NCBI GenBank assembly: GCA_012295275.1
Contig: CM022669.1
Coordinates: 14,787,672-14,851,671, forward strand
Source: Chrysomallon squamiferum
Lineage: Eukaryota > Mollusca > Gastropoda > Neomphalida > Peltospiridae
Direction of reading: 5' to 3'
Length of the DNA stretch: 64,000 bases
Shown here: positions 26,377 through 40,821 of the stretch, one piece after another
Layout of the letters: the number at the start of each line of letters is the position of its first letter
Numbering within the stretch: position 1 is the first letter of the stretch
Notes under the pieces: generated by a model
Databases searched by the model: none
What the model was told of the DNA's origin: nothing
The model's input: the letters and a program-made list of their open reading frames with translations, nothing else
Translations under genes and position numbers: made by a program

Positions 26377-27243
26377 TAGAAAGAGACTCAAAAAAGAGCG
26401 TGTTTGCTTTGTCTTTTTTTTTTTTTTTTACGTGTCTGTATATATGAAAAAAATAAACAGACGAAAGAGGGAGAGAGAGAGAAGGGGGGGAAATGGAAAA
26501 AGAGACAGAGAGACAGACAGGCAGACAGCGAGAGACCTATTTTTCTATGTAATAACAAAAGTAGTAAATGTAATAGCTGCAGCAGTTGCTTTAATGATAG
26601 AAGTATTTTCACATAGAAATGCTGAAAGTAGAAACAGCAGTGGTAGTGATAGCAATAACAGAAGTAAAATTACTAATAGTAGTTTTTGTAAAATAAAATA
26701 AATACAAAATTTAAGAAAAAGACATAAAACTAATCATTCTTGCTGAATTATTAATACAAAATTCGGTCATTTAAAAAAAAAAAAAAAACCCAAAATCCAA
26801 CAAACAAGTTCCATATATTCAAACCAAAGCATCCAAAGCCTGCCTGTAATTATACTAAAACAAACTCTGACATAAATCTCTGACATAACCATGCAATTAA
26901 CTGTTTTTAATAACTCTCATTGTCTTTTTCCTATTACTCTTCTAACTGAATAACCTCAGTTACTCCGTTAAGGAGACAAAGCATCTGAACGACAAGGACT
27001 TTGTAGTAATAATACGGAATGACAACACACATTTTTGTTCTGAATAAATAATTGCCCGCACGGAATACGAGCGATGTTTGATATGACTTAATTTGACAGT
27101 TCCCATGGCTTCCTGCAGCTCTCGATAAAACAAGAAAAATGGAAATAAATTAAATTAAGAAAGAAAGAAAAAGAAGACGAATGCTGAAAAAGGACCTAAA
27201 ATGTTCTGCTTTTAATGATCCACGTTTATTAAAAGGAAATATT

Positions 27244-27480
27244 AGTGGCAGTAGTAATAGTAATAGAAACAGTGATAGTGGTAGTAGTAGTAGTAGCAGT
27301 CGTATTGAATGTAGTAGTAGTGGTTATGGTGCTACTAGCTTTCTAGTGATATGGCTGTATTAGAAGCTGCAGTAGTGGTAATAGTATTAGTAGTAGAGTA
27401 GACGCAGTTTTAGGTGTAGTAGTGACAGTTTTGTGATAGTAATAGAAGTACTAGTAGAAGCAGTATAGTGAAATATTTAC
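27244..27480 (+). repeat. Degenerate (AGT)n region
   Basis: Interrupted AGT triplets. Confidence 0.85.
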
Positions 27481-28145
27481 TGTATAGTAGAAAAATTTTA
27501 TATCAATAACAGCATTAGTATTTGTACAGCAGCAGCATAAAGAACAGAAATGGTGTGAGAAGAGTTAGTCTGTATTGTTTTAAAATTCAACACAGAAAAA
27601 AAACAAAGAGTAAATAATAACACTAGTCTTTCAAGTACTTTTGTAATGGTATTTAAATCTCTGTATTGTCTGTGTTCTAGAAATCATATGTAAAATGTGA
27701 GTTCTGTATTTAATTCGCAGTTTTCTTTGTAATTCGGTAAACAGTATTCGTTTCAGAATTATAATTGTTTTACCACCGAGAAAGCACACCACCCTCTTTC
27801 TGTTTCTATTCCTTTGTCTTTCTGCCGTTTTCTCCGTTCATCTTTCCAGTATCGTCTTCAAGGAGCGAGGATATCGATGTTATTTCAAATCTATGTTCCT
27901 TCAGCTGAGGAAATAGAGGTCTGACCTAGCTAATAAAGATTGCTTTCGTCCATTAGCAAGCACAAATACATTCCGCAACCAGTGACATACATAGCGCCAT
28001 CGAAATTCGTTTTCAGTCGTCTCTGGAGAAACATTATCATACGTAACGAGGTGATGATGTTCTGCATTCTGCCGTACGCTGAGGAAGAGTGTTCTGTTAC
28101 GTCTAAAACGAAATAACACAAATTGTGTGTATGTCTGTGTGCGAG

Positions 28146-28291
<146 letters not shown>

Positions 28292-29112
28292 ATTCAAATT
28301 AAGATCATGGTCACTGACATAGCGAATATCAATAAAAGAAGTTATGGCGTTTTAATAAAAAAAGTTAGAAGAACATTTTCCAGTCAACAAAAAGGATCGT
28401 GTATCTGTAACGGGAAAAACAGAAAATTCTGACAGCAATCTAATATCGTCTTTCGTAAACAAAAGAATCCGGATTCGACTGTTTGACATCTGACAGCTTT
28501 GCACGTAAAAAGAGAGCACTTCCAATAATCATAGCCCAGCCTTTGTTAGTTTTTAATATGAACCGTCTAACATTACGTTAACTCAAGAGAATTAAAAAAC
28601 CAACCCGTTAATAATCCTAGTTACATTACCCTTTAACGTCCAGTGAAATATGGGTATAATAAAAATTATTTCTTTTAAATTAATTTTTTTTTTTTTTTTT
28701 TTTTTTTTAAATATGTGTTTTCTGCTCGTTAATGTCAAAGCGTTCTCTGAAAGAATGTCAAAGGCGTTTTCAAGCGGCTGTTTGTAACGTGATATATGTT
28801 CTCTTCAGAAAGAATGTTTCAAGCCAGATGGGCGAGAAGTAACTGGATAAAATTCTTTAGTAAAAGAGACCGTGTAAACATTTGCGCTCTTTGATTTGAC
28901 TCGTCTACAACAGCGCAGTCGCTTAATTTACAGTCGTATCATTTGCTATAATTTGTAAGATTTGTTTATTTCTTCCTTTCATACGGCCACGTCGTTTTTG
29001 TCGTCTTTGTCTCGTTTAAATCCAAAAATCCATAATTTGAAATCTATAACTGATCTTCGTATATTGATTATTCTGGACATTAGACTTGTTGGATAGGATC
29101 ATCTTACAGAGT

Positions 29113-29147
<35 letters not shown>

Positions 29148-29976
29148 TTTTTTCTTTCTCTCTCTCTCTTCATTTTTTCTCGTTTTTTTTTTCGAACTTT
29201 TCACGTCCATTTCTTATTTCTCCCAATGGTATCTTTTGATAATAAATATCTTTTATTGTTATTATTTTCAAAATATTAAAGTTTTTCAAAAATATAAAAT
29301 ACTATTCACCTATCTAGCTTGTTAAATTAAACTATTTAAATCGCTCATTTAGTCATTCAGAATAAAGTCTATGTTTGAATTCAAATACGACAAACAAAAA
29401 AAAAAAAAAAAAGTTTTAATAATAATAATAATAAGCTGTAAAGAAGGTTCTGAGGATTCGACAGAAACAATAAAACAAATTGAAAAAGTTGCATATATTG
29501 AATTATTTCACTGAATGAATTTACGTACGAGTTCTCGGAACATATTCCCATTCAATAAAACTTCGTTTTCCAACTTCTGGACTTTGATACTAATACGATA
29601 CAAATTATACTGGTGATTACATAATGCTTTGATATTCTAGAATTGAGCCATAAAGAAAAATTCAGAGAATTCAAAGGGCCTATAAATAACACCTTCATAA
29701 GACTGGTGATCCTTTTTCTTTTTCTTCTTCTTCTTTTGAACTGAAGTTTCTAATCAGAAGTTTCCAGGGATTCGAGTGCTCACAAAAGTTGTGTCGAGTC
29801 GATCGTTTTTGTTTTGATTCAGATTCTGATTCGCCAACTTTATTGACAGCGAAGGATATTTTGTATCGTCTTGTTAACGCTCTGTTGAAATCGCAGGATG
29901 TAAAAGTGGTGTTGAAGTAGAAAGAATAAATAAACTGAATAGAGTTACTGACAACAATTGTTTTTTTTTGCGTTCT

Positions 29977-29980
29977 CGCT

Positions 29981-30048
<68 letters not shown>
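29977..30048 (+). repeat. (GT)n microsatellite
   Basis: A pure GT tract. Confidence 0.97.
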
Positions 30049-32419
30049 CGTATGCTATTTTTTTCATATTTGTTTGTTTAGATAGTACATATTTTTAATT
30101 CTTTTTATTAATATTAATTTCGATTTGTCCACTATGGCTGATTTGTTTGCCGATGTCGATAGACAAGAAATAGGTTTACAACAATAATTCCTTTCTATCC
30201 TCGAACCTGTTTTTAAAAGCATTGCCTATTTATTCTATTCTGGCACTGGAAGTAAAGCAATGAAAGGATCTCAACGAATCTGCATTATGGTGACATTTAA
30301 TGACAGTAACTGTGCAAAAAGACTATTATGTCTACAGCTGCGATTGTAATAAAGTGTAAAAGTGCAGAGTGACCTTTGCTGTATATACTTCTTAAACTCA
30401 TCTGCGAAATTGTAACCTCGTACGATAATAAAAATAAATAGCACAGGCTCGTATGATAGGAAAAATAAATATATCAGTATATTACTGTCAGTTTTCAAGC
30501 AATTATTTTTTTTTTCAAACTTTCCACAAGTAAATATTAATTTAAGTTTTTAAACTATGTGTGCGGTATATGTGTCGATGTGCTTAGGTGCACAGGTAGA
30601 TCTGTGACTGTTCGTGTATTTAAGTGTTGAATACGCAGTGTATGTTCTTGTGGGTGATAGTGTTTAAGTGTATTTGTATGTGTGTCTCTGCTTATGTGTA
30701 TTTTAGTGTACATATTTGAGTATGTATGCTTTTACATTTTTAATGTATACAAGTGCATATGCATGCACATTTTTAGTGTGTACATGTTGTGCGTGCGTTT
30801 GTGTGTGTGTGAGTGTGTGTGAAGAAAGAGGTGTATTTCGTTTGATCACCATCAAATCTTATCCAAAGGTAAATTATATTTTCATCTTCTTCTCAAACTC
30901 TCTTTACTATCACGCAACAGGTGTATACTGTCTGATAAAAAAAACACAAAAAAACTTGAAGAAAAAGAAAGGGGGAAAAAGTCATTATGTAAAACAGTTG
31001 TTTGCAATATCGTTTTATGCAAGCTTTTAAAAATAACGAAATATCATGGAGAGCCAAAAAAAAAAAAAATGTAACAAAAACTGAGATGCTTAGATGATAA
31101 TTGTTTCATCAACGTTGTTTCTCCTGCTTTGATCGCTAGGACTGGTGTACAATGTACACTGTAAATCTGCTTACTGAGTACTTCCAACTCCCAGAGAGCG
31201 AGTACCTCCTGTAAACAGAGTAATCGGAAAAGATAAGATATTGGTTTGAAAGAAAATTATTCTGGTTACACACGAATGAAAGATTACGATCCAGGTTGAA
31301 TCAAGTGATGCAGGAAATGTATTCAACACAAGTTGATGACAATATTAAAAATGGTTTTGATATTAGCTTGGAGCTTGGTTTTAGATCAATTATTGCTGTT
31401 TGTTTTGGGCTTTTTTGTTACTGTTGGGTTTAACTATTCTTACAGTAACCATTCATGCACGAGTTCTTATTTTTGATTGTTTAGATTTAGATCAAATATA
31501 GGATTGTTAAATATTTTGATTTGTAATATTTTATTGTATCTTATGGCATTCTTTCTGAATGTGTCTGCTTGTGGGTGTGTTGTGTTGTGTTTGTATGCTA
31601 GTTTTAATAAACGTAGTAGATAACCTTTATCTTTCCAAAAAAATAAAATATTTTAAATATATATACTTAAAACCAGTTTCCGTTCTCACTATAATAAAGT
31701 TTGCAGCTGATAAAAAAGGGAAAAATAAAACGGCTCTTATATAAAAACTGTTCAGAGAGAAAAACGCTATTGTCTTCAGTGCGCCAGATTATACAGGTGC
31801 CTACCACTGATATAAAGATTGCAAAATGATTTTACCGTATTTCCCATTAGAAACGAAATGCATTTTTGTTTTCGTAGTCTGTTCACATGCTAAATAAATC
31901 AGTAGGTTTGATACAATTTTTGAACGCATTCACACCATGTCTGCATACATAAAATAACAGAATTAATCCTGGGGGTTCGTTTATATTTTAGGATTTGGCA
32001 GGTTTTTTTTTTTTTGTTAATCTTAAGAAAATATTTATATATACCATGTGTACTTTTAAAAGTCTGTCATATTAAGTGCAACATGTGGGTTTTTTTAATA
32101 GTTGTTATCCAAGTACAATACCTCCAAAAAAAACACAAAAAAAAAAAAAAAAAAAACATCCCCTGAAAGGCAAATGACATAATATTTTTTTTTATGGAAT
32201 ATTTTATTTTATACTCGAAAAATTAAATAATCTCTTTGTTGCTTATATTTTATCTGTACCAATCAGAGCCTAAATTTTAAGAAAACATTTTTATTATGCA
32301 GGCCGCGTATGAAAAACTTTAGAAGCTTTAGAGAAAATACATCTGTTGATTTCACAACCGCATTATTAACAATTCTTTTACTGTCATACTTCGTTACCAA
32401 TTAAGAATGGAAAGGAATA

Positions 32420-32420
32420 G

Positions 32421-32468
<48 letters not shown>

Positions 32469-32490
32469 ATAATAATAATAATAATAATAA
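32420..32490 (+). repeat. Long poly-A plus (AAT)n
   Basis: An uninterrupted A run of about 47 bp followed by AAT repeats. No retrotransposon ORF precedes it. Confidence 0.95.
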
Positions 32491-32992
32491 ATACTACATA
32501 TTTATAATGAAATATTTAAAAATTAAACAACTAGTACATATGCACAATATATTTCGTCTATTTCTTCTTAACAAGCCTAAACTTTGAAATGGAGAATTTA
32601 ATTTAATTTTCTTATATAAAATAAGATGAAACGCGGACGTTAAAGAAAGCAGCGAATACTCAAACTTCATCATTGATATTTTGTTTTCCTTTCAGCATGC
32701 CTGTGTCAAATAAACTTACATTAGTCTTCACTTTTTCTGTCCTAATTTTGATTTATTTATTAATACGTACTGTTTGACTGGCTAATTAAAAAGTCAGTAT
32801 GCTACCTGAAGAAGGGTAATGTTATATATAAAACACATTTAGTAAAGGGTTCTTACCGAGATGAAAGATTCGCGTAAACTTTTGTATGTCTGCTGATGTA
32901 GGTATTTAGGAGGTGTACTGGATCTGGACTGAAGGGCCCGGTTATAAAATATAATGTATTTTCTTTCTTTTTTAAAACTCACCGTGTAGCAT

Positions 32993-33352
32993 AGTAGCAG
33001 CATCAGTAGTGGTTGGAGGAACAGGAGTAATAATAACTGTAGTTGTAATAAAAGTAATAGAAGTAGGAGGAGGAGGAAGATAGTGAGGAGCAGTGGTGTA
33101 GCTATAGTTGTAGTAAAAGTAGTAGTAGTAATAGTAGTAATTGTAGTTGTAGTTGTAGTAATAATAGTAGTAGAGGAGTAGTAGTAGTAGTAGTAGTAGA
33201 AGCATGTGTAGTAGTAATAGGACGAGGAGAAGGAGGAGGAGCAGTGGTAGAGCGGTAGTTGTAGTAGTTGTAGTAGTGGTAGTATTGGTGGTGGTGGTAG
33301 TAGTAATGGTTGTAGTAGTACTACTACTGGTGGTTGTGATGGCAGTAATATA
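32993..33352 (+). repeat. Degenerate (AGT)n region
   Basis: About 360 bp of AGT/AGG/TGG triplets. The 130-aa minus ORF is simple repeat. Confidence 0.95.
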
Positions 33353-34059
33353 AGTAATTAACATATTTGACTATTAATTTTATTTCCTCGCAAATATGAA
33401 CAAAATCCTTCCCACCCAAACATACTATTTTTCCAATTAAACTGCGATGGATTAAGGTCAGATCTCAATTACTACTCAACCTCTTCGCAGTCACAACAGT
33501 AAACACGATCAGTTTCCTCACTTATTTATCACCTAGTCGTCAATGTTTAAACGGGGACGTATATATCCTCAGCCGACAGATACAGCTCTCCGGTGACCTA
33601 ACACAAGAAACCATATTTGTCTTCCTCACTGGACAAGTGCGTACAAATTGCAGTCAATTGGTCTGTGTTTGTTCGGGATTTGCGTTTCATTGTCATCTCA
33701 TTCATGCGTCTTTTGTTACCGTGTTCCCTGGACGACACGGGCCGCATTGCAGGTCATTGGAGACAAGGGAGTCGTGGAAATGGACTGGACAAACCGTAAT
33801 CTCTTCACAGAGACTCATTCATAAAAAAGGTGTAATGGTCAATGTTTGCGAAGGGACCAAATAACACTTTTGTGCTATAGTGCTTTGATCTTAATGATCA
33901 TATCTCCAGTTTGAACAGAACTCTCAGAAGTGTGAAGTTTTCAGTGTAAACGCTTTGGTGTTAGATTTACTCATAACTGCCTGGATTCTTCTTTTTCATT
34001 TTCTTTTTTGTCTTCTTCTTTTTAACATAATGAAAAGTTGGGTTATTTAAGGTCAGAAA

Positions 34060-34230
34060 AGACGCTGCAGTGGGTACTAATAAAATGGGATCATGGTGTT
34101 ATATGAGGTGAATGTACGTGTTGCTAAATGTTTGCTGGGTTTATCTGAGGTGAGATATTCATGAGGCTACAGTTATGAGGTTAATGTCAGGTGGGTTCAT
34201 GATGTTACATGAGGTCAGAGTGGACGGTCC
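34060..34230 (+). repeat. Degenerate repeat around ATGAGGT motifs
   Basis: GGGWTCATGRTGTTAYATGAGGT occurs near 34088 and 34193. Further GAGGTGA/GAGGTTA/GAGGCTA motifs lie between them. Confidence 0.4.
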
Positions 34231-35956
34231 AGCACTGGGTCATTAGGCCTCGTTGTCGTATTTTAAGGTCAGCAAGGTTAAGTATCAAGGCAGTCTTGGT
34301 TTTTCACTGTTATAATAAGGAAAGCTCTTTTATCTACCATGATATTATTGTATATTATGTGAAAAAGATACTGTTGAGTGGCATCATGATTATAATACAG
34401 ATTTCAGATTGCTGGACTGTGGGTATATTACCCCTGTTGTATTTTGAACTGAGCGCCACCATATGTACCGAATTTCGCCTTATAACTAACGAATTACAAA
34501 TATATCGATGTATTCATTAATGAAGATTATTCTCTCTGCTTTATTTCATTTCGTTTTACTTTCAAGATTATTAAAAAATTTTTTAAACACATGACATTTC
34601 TTGGTGCTTTTCAGAATCGCAGATTGAAAATTCATTAATTTCAAAATTCCATAGCGATTTACCACATCAATCTCTTCTTTAAAACGACCTGCAATAAATT
34701 CATTTCCTCTGTGATAGCCATTAATCCTATGGTTTTATTTTGTCATATAAAAAGTCCTGCTGGAATTTATTGGAGAAATCATCGACCATCAGTGCGTATT
34801 CTAGGTTTAACAGATTTTTATTCAGTTTTCTTCTCTGTAATTCGAATTTATAAACAGCCCCTGGAGCGTATTAATCTTCTAAAACTAAAAAGAGAATGAT
34901 TTCTTTTAAAACGCTTTGCTTCTTTCTCTTTTTTGAAAAAAAGAATTTTGTCCGTATTGCATCGCCTTTTTATTTGTTTATTTTCGTTCTTTTTGACGTT
35001 TTTAAAATTTCTTTTCTGCAGGAATAAACGAAATACTGCTCTAAACATATATTTAAAATTAGATATAAACACATGTTTTATTGTTTACTCAATCTTATCA
35101 CTTTTTTTTTTTCATTAAAAATAATATCCGAAAGAGCGAACATAGAGTCAAAACAATAAAATTATTAATCTTGATGAAGAAGTTGAATTCATATTTCGCA
35201 CATCGGTCGAAATTATCTTTCCTTCATAACCAAAACCTTTATAAATATATTTAATAATAATTATAATAATAAAAACATATTCTTGTATGAATGAGAAAAC
35301 TAAAACCATTCTAATAAAACGTATCTTTTTTCCAGTGTGTGTGTTTACATTTCATAAACACTTTTGTGAGTTTATCGTTGTTCTGAAAACATAACTTCAG
35401 TGATTAGATGTTTCGTTATAATTAAAAAAAAAAACACTGGTCAGCAAAAAGAAGAGAAATGCGCACGACGTTAGCCTATCTGCAGATTTGCGTATTTTAT
35501 TTTTTAACGTGAGCATTTAATCAAAGACACAGATAAAATAATAATAATAAGAAGAAGAAAATTCAGCGTGAAAAAAGCTCACTTTCAAAAAAATTACAGA
35601 AATAAAGGGAGAAAACAAAAAAACTTGCAAAAAAAAAAAAGAAAAAGATAAAGAAATTTAAAAAATAATAAATAAAGACAGAAATATAATGAAAATAAAG
35701 AAAAAAACGAGATAAGGTAGTCTCAGAATATTTGTCTAGCGCGATTCATGCTTGTGTTAGATACAGTGATATGTGTTATTTACTGTATTACTTCCCTGGC
35801 TTGCAATCGTGCACCTTTTTCTTTTCTCTTTTTTTTCTTCTTTTTTGTCAGTATTATAATCTCTTAAAGAAACTGCTGGCACTTAAAGAAAATCGTGAAA
35901 TTGCAAATTTTTGATCTGATAAAACAGATTAAAATACTGAATTACCATGAGGTGGG

Positions 35957-36027
<71 letters not shown>

Positions 36028-36050
36028 TGTGTGTGTGTGTGTGTGTGTGT
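35957..36050 (+). repeat. (GA)n(GT)n microsatellite
   Basis: Adjoining GA and GT tracts. Confidence 0.97.
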
Positions 36051-36884
36051 ACATATTTATTTATTTAAATTTATGTAAAATAATTCAGATTTATGTTACC
36101 CCGCCTATATAAAATATTAACTGTATCTCCCTTCACAGACAAAAATATTTACTTTATTAATAGTGTAATACATAGGCGGCGCTGTTTATTTGACTGGTGG
36201 TCAAAACACTTCCGGTTATGTATTACCGTCGTTATAGAAATTAATACATTCTGTACTTATTTTTTAATTTTTAATTTATTTTTTTTAAGATTCCTTTTTC
36301 GTTTAAGTTTATCTTTCGTTTTAGGAATTTATATGGCCTTGAGACTGTCTGTAAAACGTTTAAATGTTTGTCTGGAAGCCGTATTTTCACAACTGTTTCT
36401 GCATCTGTATAAACTAACGGACGGAATACTGGAGTATCAGTACAACCCACGACTAATTTGTGTTTGGTATTATATGACTTACTAAACCATCTCATGTCAT
36501 TTGTAACGACATTTAAATCTGCTATGGATCCGTTCTAGGCTTGTTTAAAATTAAAACGCTAGAAGTTGAAGAAAAAAATACCCGTTGAATTGTGGGATTG
36601 GAACGAGAATTGGTCGTATAAATGGTAACCAATCCTGCTGGATTTTTTTTTTTTTTTTTTTTTTAGGGGGAGGTTTGTTGTGTTTCAAAACTTTTAAATT
36701 TGTTAGTTTATTTTTTTAATTATTATATATTTTTTCTCTTTCTTTCTTATTATTCTATTTCATTTCATTTATTTTTGACGTCCAGTTTTAATTAATGAAG
36801 TATATCAACAAAAGTATAGTTCAAAAATATTTGTCAACCGGCATTTTTTAAATTTTATTTTCGTTATTTTAATTTTTTATTTTT

Positions 36885-36889
36885 TTATT

Positions 36890-36924
<35 letters not shown>

Positions 36925-36943
36925 AATTATTATTATTATTAAT
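36885..36943 (+). repeat. (ATC)n/(ATT)n microsatellite
   Basis: An ATC tract then ATT. Confidence 0.95.
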
Positions 36944-37774
36944 GTAACCGTAGCGTCACTGTATGTAAGCCGGACCAGTTTTCTAGTTATTTTTATTTTT
37001 ATTTGTTTATGTTGTTGTTTTTTTCCCCAGGTGTTGTCAAACGACACCGTGTATCCTATTCCGTCCTTCTTATTAATACCGTGAGTACAGTTTTAAACTG
37101 CACTTTAACTCAACCAAACTAGCTGTATCTCTGAACATTTCGCTGCAGCGTTTGAGCTATGGAATTCATTAAACTTGAAGCGTTTGGTCTTTACCAAGAT
37201 TACGACCCGTATCGTTTTTTTTTTTTTTGTTTGTTTTTTTCTAATTTGTGCACAATGCGTTTTCGTCGGAATAACCCGTAAAAGCGTTGCGAAGACCTCC
37301 CACTCGCAAGCATCAGCGACTATCAGAGGTGCGAGTCGGCGGGTTAGATCTGCAGGTGCAGAGGTCTAAAACATTCAACACTATCACGGGCATCAAACAC
37401 CGCCCATCATCTGATCGCAGAAAAACAACTGCGTCCGGTGAAACAAGTTTCAATGCGTTGTGGCAGCGTTCTTGTTTATTTGATAACTTGTCCAACAAGA
37501 TCACATGTAATCGCACTGTTCCCGTGTTCCTGCTAAAAAAAGAAGAAGAAGAAGAAAAAACGTAACGCATGATTCACACATGTATGTTATTTTTCAAATG
37601 TGAGTGACAGACGTGACGGAAAAAAAAGAAAAAGAAAAAGAATAACTCGAGGTGATGCGTAGAATCGTGAAAGTCGAGAGAGAAAGGAAGATACTGCTGT
37701 CAGTTTAGGTGCAATGGGTTCGATTGTCTGTCTGTCTGTCTGTCGTTCAGAGCTTCATTTTATTTCTTGTACTA

Positions 37775-37925
37775 CTGCTACTACTACTACTACTACTACT
37801 ACTGTTGTTGTCGTGGTGGTGATGGTAGTGGTGTTGGTGTTGTTGTTGGTTGTGGTGAGTGTGGCTGTTATTGGAAGAGATGCTGGTGGTAGTGGTAGTT
37901 GATGTTCTTGTTCTTATTATTATTT
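37775..37925 (+). repeat. (CTA)n then degenerate GTT/GGT triplets
   Basis: A pure CTA run followed by G/T-rich triplets. Confidence 0.9.
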
Positions 37926-38507
37926 TATTTTTTATTGTCGTTTTTGTTGGATTTCGTATTGTTTTTGACATTATAATAGTTTATGAGGCCACGACAGTCT
38001 TTGTTTTACTGATTCAAGACTTTTTTCTCTTTTTGTTTCTAAATTGTTACTTTGTTTTCTTGTCCTTCTTTCTTCTTCTTCTTCTTATTTTTATTTTTTT
38101 TTGTTTTCTTTTTCATTCTAGGTATTTTGGAAAATAATACGTTTTCTAACATTCGAAATTTCTTTTGAACAAAGCGTACTCGAATCATAATCGAGTAAAA
38201 ACGATAAAAAGGTGTAAATACAAATATGAAATAATTACATTTTCATAATAAATAAATAAATAAATCTTCTTTTTAAAAATTGTAAAAATAAAAAGAAATA
38301 TGTTAAGCGAGAAAAAAATTATATATATCTGTGTAATACTAAATAATAATTACTATTATAATAAACATGAATATATAAAGAAACAAATGAAGTTAATAAA
38401 AACATATTAATTTGTCTTTAACTATAACTCTAGACTGAACAAATATAGTTCATATTTCAACATGTTACAACACTCAGAATGATTCAGAGGATCTCTCGAG
38501 ACTTCGG

Positions 38508-38772
38508 CAATCTATGACATAAGTCGCGGTGACTTTTTTTTTATAAACAATAACAATAACATACACGTTCAAAATATAGTGTAGTGAGGTGTCGCGACAT
38601 TGTTACAAGAATATTTGTTACAGTTGTGTTTACAGTTGTGTTTACAGTTGTGTTTACAGTGTACGTTCCCATGTCATGGCATGGATTTACTGTCTCGTAT
38701 CTCAATTCACGTACCTTGCACCTGGTACTTCTGCAAATAAATGTGAATCATAGCGATAAATAAATAAATAAA
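38508..38772 (+). mobile_element. SINE-like or MITE-like dispersed repeat, copy 1
   Basis: This segment of about 265 bp is nearly identical to 40547-40821. It starts at CAATCYATGACATAAGTCGCG and contains three tandem ACAGTTGTGTTT units (38620-38655). It ends in (AATA)n, a tail type seen in non-LTR-mobilised SINEs. No tRNA-like head was identified, so the class is uncertain. Confidence 0.5.
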
Positions 38773-38974
38773 GAAAGAAACAAAGAAATATATAAGCCAT
38801 ATAACTGTCAGTTCGTAACAACTTCAAATTTTATTTAATTTTAATTTTATTTGTGACTGAATGTAGCGCTTCTCTGTTATATTTTTTCCACAGGTTCTCA
38901 TTACTGTTTTAGAATACCTGAGATATATCTCACATATTTACATCCATACAGTAATAATTTAGATAGACACACCC

Positions 38975-39053
<79 letters not shown>
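38975..39053 (+). repeat. (CT)n microsatellite
   Basis: A pure CT tract. Confidence 0.97.
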
Positions 39054-39057
<4 letters not shown>

Positions 39058-40546
39058 AAATGCGAGAGATAAAATGTCACATAATTAGACAAAGTTATCA
39101 TGTTTAATAACACGAAGTGCACAGACGCGTAGTGTCAAAGATACACAAAGGGAATGCCAGTGGCTCGGACGTTTTCAGAATTCTCTGAGAGGTCGTGTAC
39201 TCGACATGCGTGCTTTACAGATCTATAACAGAAACATTACCCACATCTACACAGTGTTAGAAGTCACTGAACAGCAGTGACAAAATAAATCAGCGGTTTT
39301 GGTTTCGAATGTTATTATATTTTGTTTGTTTACGTTCTTTTATTTTTTATTAATACTTGAGTTTTTTTCCTTAATTTGATTATTTATTTGTATTGTTAAC
39401 CTTTTTTTTTTTTTTCAATTTTCTAGTACAACAGAGAAATCAAATATCTGCTTTTATTTTCATTGATCTAACAAATAATACTTGAGACAGGAGGTTTGCA
39501 AGAATAATTGAAAAATAAACCCTCAAAAATCAAATAAATCTAGTCTTTAAGGGTAATGCATGAACCATTAAATTTTCTTTCAACATCTGCCTGAATTTCC
39601 TCGTTGTTGTTTTTTTTTTTTTTTTTCGTTGTTTTATTTATGTCTTTTTTTTTTTTTTTTGAAAGTCAGAGAAAATTACTCACAATGGCGTTTTTCTTTG
39701 TCGAGTATTTACCACTGAAAGACTAATGATCTTCGTTTGATGAAAGCACGAGAAAGGAAACTGTTTTGACAAGCGAAACGTCCAAGTTGTGTGTTTTTTT
39801 TCCAGCATTCTGTGCACGGTGGCCCGTTGTGTTTGTCACGTACTAAGCAGGGCAGTGTGCTAGCAGAACGAATTAGGCTCTTCAGCAAGATGTTTGCGAA
39901 TCGTGTGAGAAAATAATGCGTCCAGTCGAGGCAGACGGTATTTGCTTCATTGACAAGACTTCGCCAATGGCGGCGCATTGCGCCTTCTGTTTGAACGAAA
40001 GCTGACAGTTAAATGCTTCAGAATCAAGTTCTGAGGATTAAGGCGAACTTCGGTGCTTCCTGCATTAACTGAAGATTTTTATCTGCCGTTTATTTGTAAC
40101 GATATTGACACACTATTTCAATAGACGCCGACTAACAGAATCGCACTGGAAATGGCTAAGAGTTCTAGACGATCTGATAAAAGGTGCAACTGGTAATAAC
40201 ACTGACGTTTCTTCTTTTTTGTGTGTGTGTGTACTCTTCTTTTTTTTTTTTTTTTTTTTTTTTTAATTTTTCTCTGTGTGAGTTGTTGGAGCTGTAGTCA
40301 GAGAATATAATTTGGGAAACAAATTGCACATAGGGAAACATTCTCCCTCTATTTTTTCTATAGTGCAAAAAGAACAATTTTCACCTGTGATAATTACGAG
40401 AAAATTTCATCGACGAATCCACCAACTTGTCTTGGTCATGCAGGCATGTCAGCGCATACATTTACATTGTTTAAACTACACGCGTTTAAGAAAAACAAGA
40501 ATCGTAAATTTGACGCATGATGTTTGAGGATGTCCTGAAACTGCTG

Positions 40547-40821
40547 CAATCCATGACATAAGTCGCGGTGACTTTTTTTATAAACAATATCAATAACATA
40601 CACGTTCAAAATATAGTTTAATGAGGTGTCGCGACATTGTTACAAGAACATTATTTACAGTTGTGTTTACAGTTGTGTTTACAGTTGTGTTTACAGTTGT
40701 GTTTACAGTGTACGTTCATGTCATGGATTTACTGTCTCGTATCTCAATTCACGTACCTTGCACCTGGTTCTTCTGCAAATAAATGCGAATCATAGCAATA
40801 AATAAATAAATAAATAAATAT
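40547..40821 (+). mobile_element. SINE-like or MITE-like dispersed repeat, copy 2
   Basis: This is the same element as 38508-38772, in direct orientation about 2 kb downstream. It has four ACAGTTGTGTTT units (40657-40704) instead of three, and a longer (AATA)n tail. Similarity fades just before CAATC and after the tail, which defines the element ends. Confidence 0.5.

Noticed and set aside
27901-28121. Two overlapping minus ORFs of 63-72 aa
   Set aside because: They occupy different frames of the same segment. I considered a decayed lectin- or fibrinogen-like fragment but could see no defining motif.
32420-32466. Long poly-A as the tail of a processed pseudogene or LINE
   Set aside because: No upstream reverse-transcriptase or gene-like sequence. 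Poly-A and poly-T runs are common throughout the window.
36093-36485. 130-aa + strand ORF
   Set aside because: The peptide is rich in Phe/Leu/Ile/Tyr as expected from AT-rich DNA. No recognisable motif, no splice context and no signal-like start.
37175-37570. Opposing 85-92 aa ORFs in a complex island
   Set aside because: Both strands are open and neither resembles a known family. Kept only as a complex island within intron 1.
39709-39978. 89-aa minus ORF
   Set aside because: Varied composition, but no domain recognised and no splice or promoter support.
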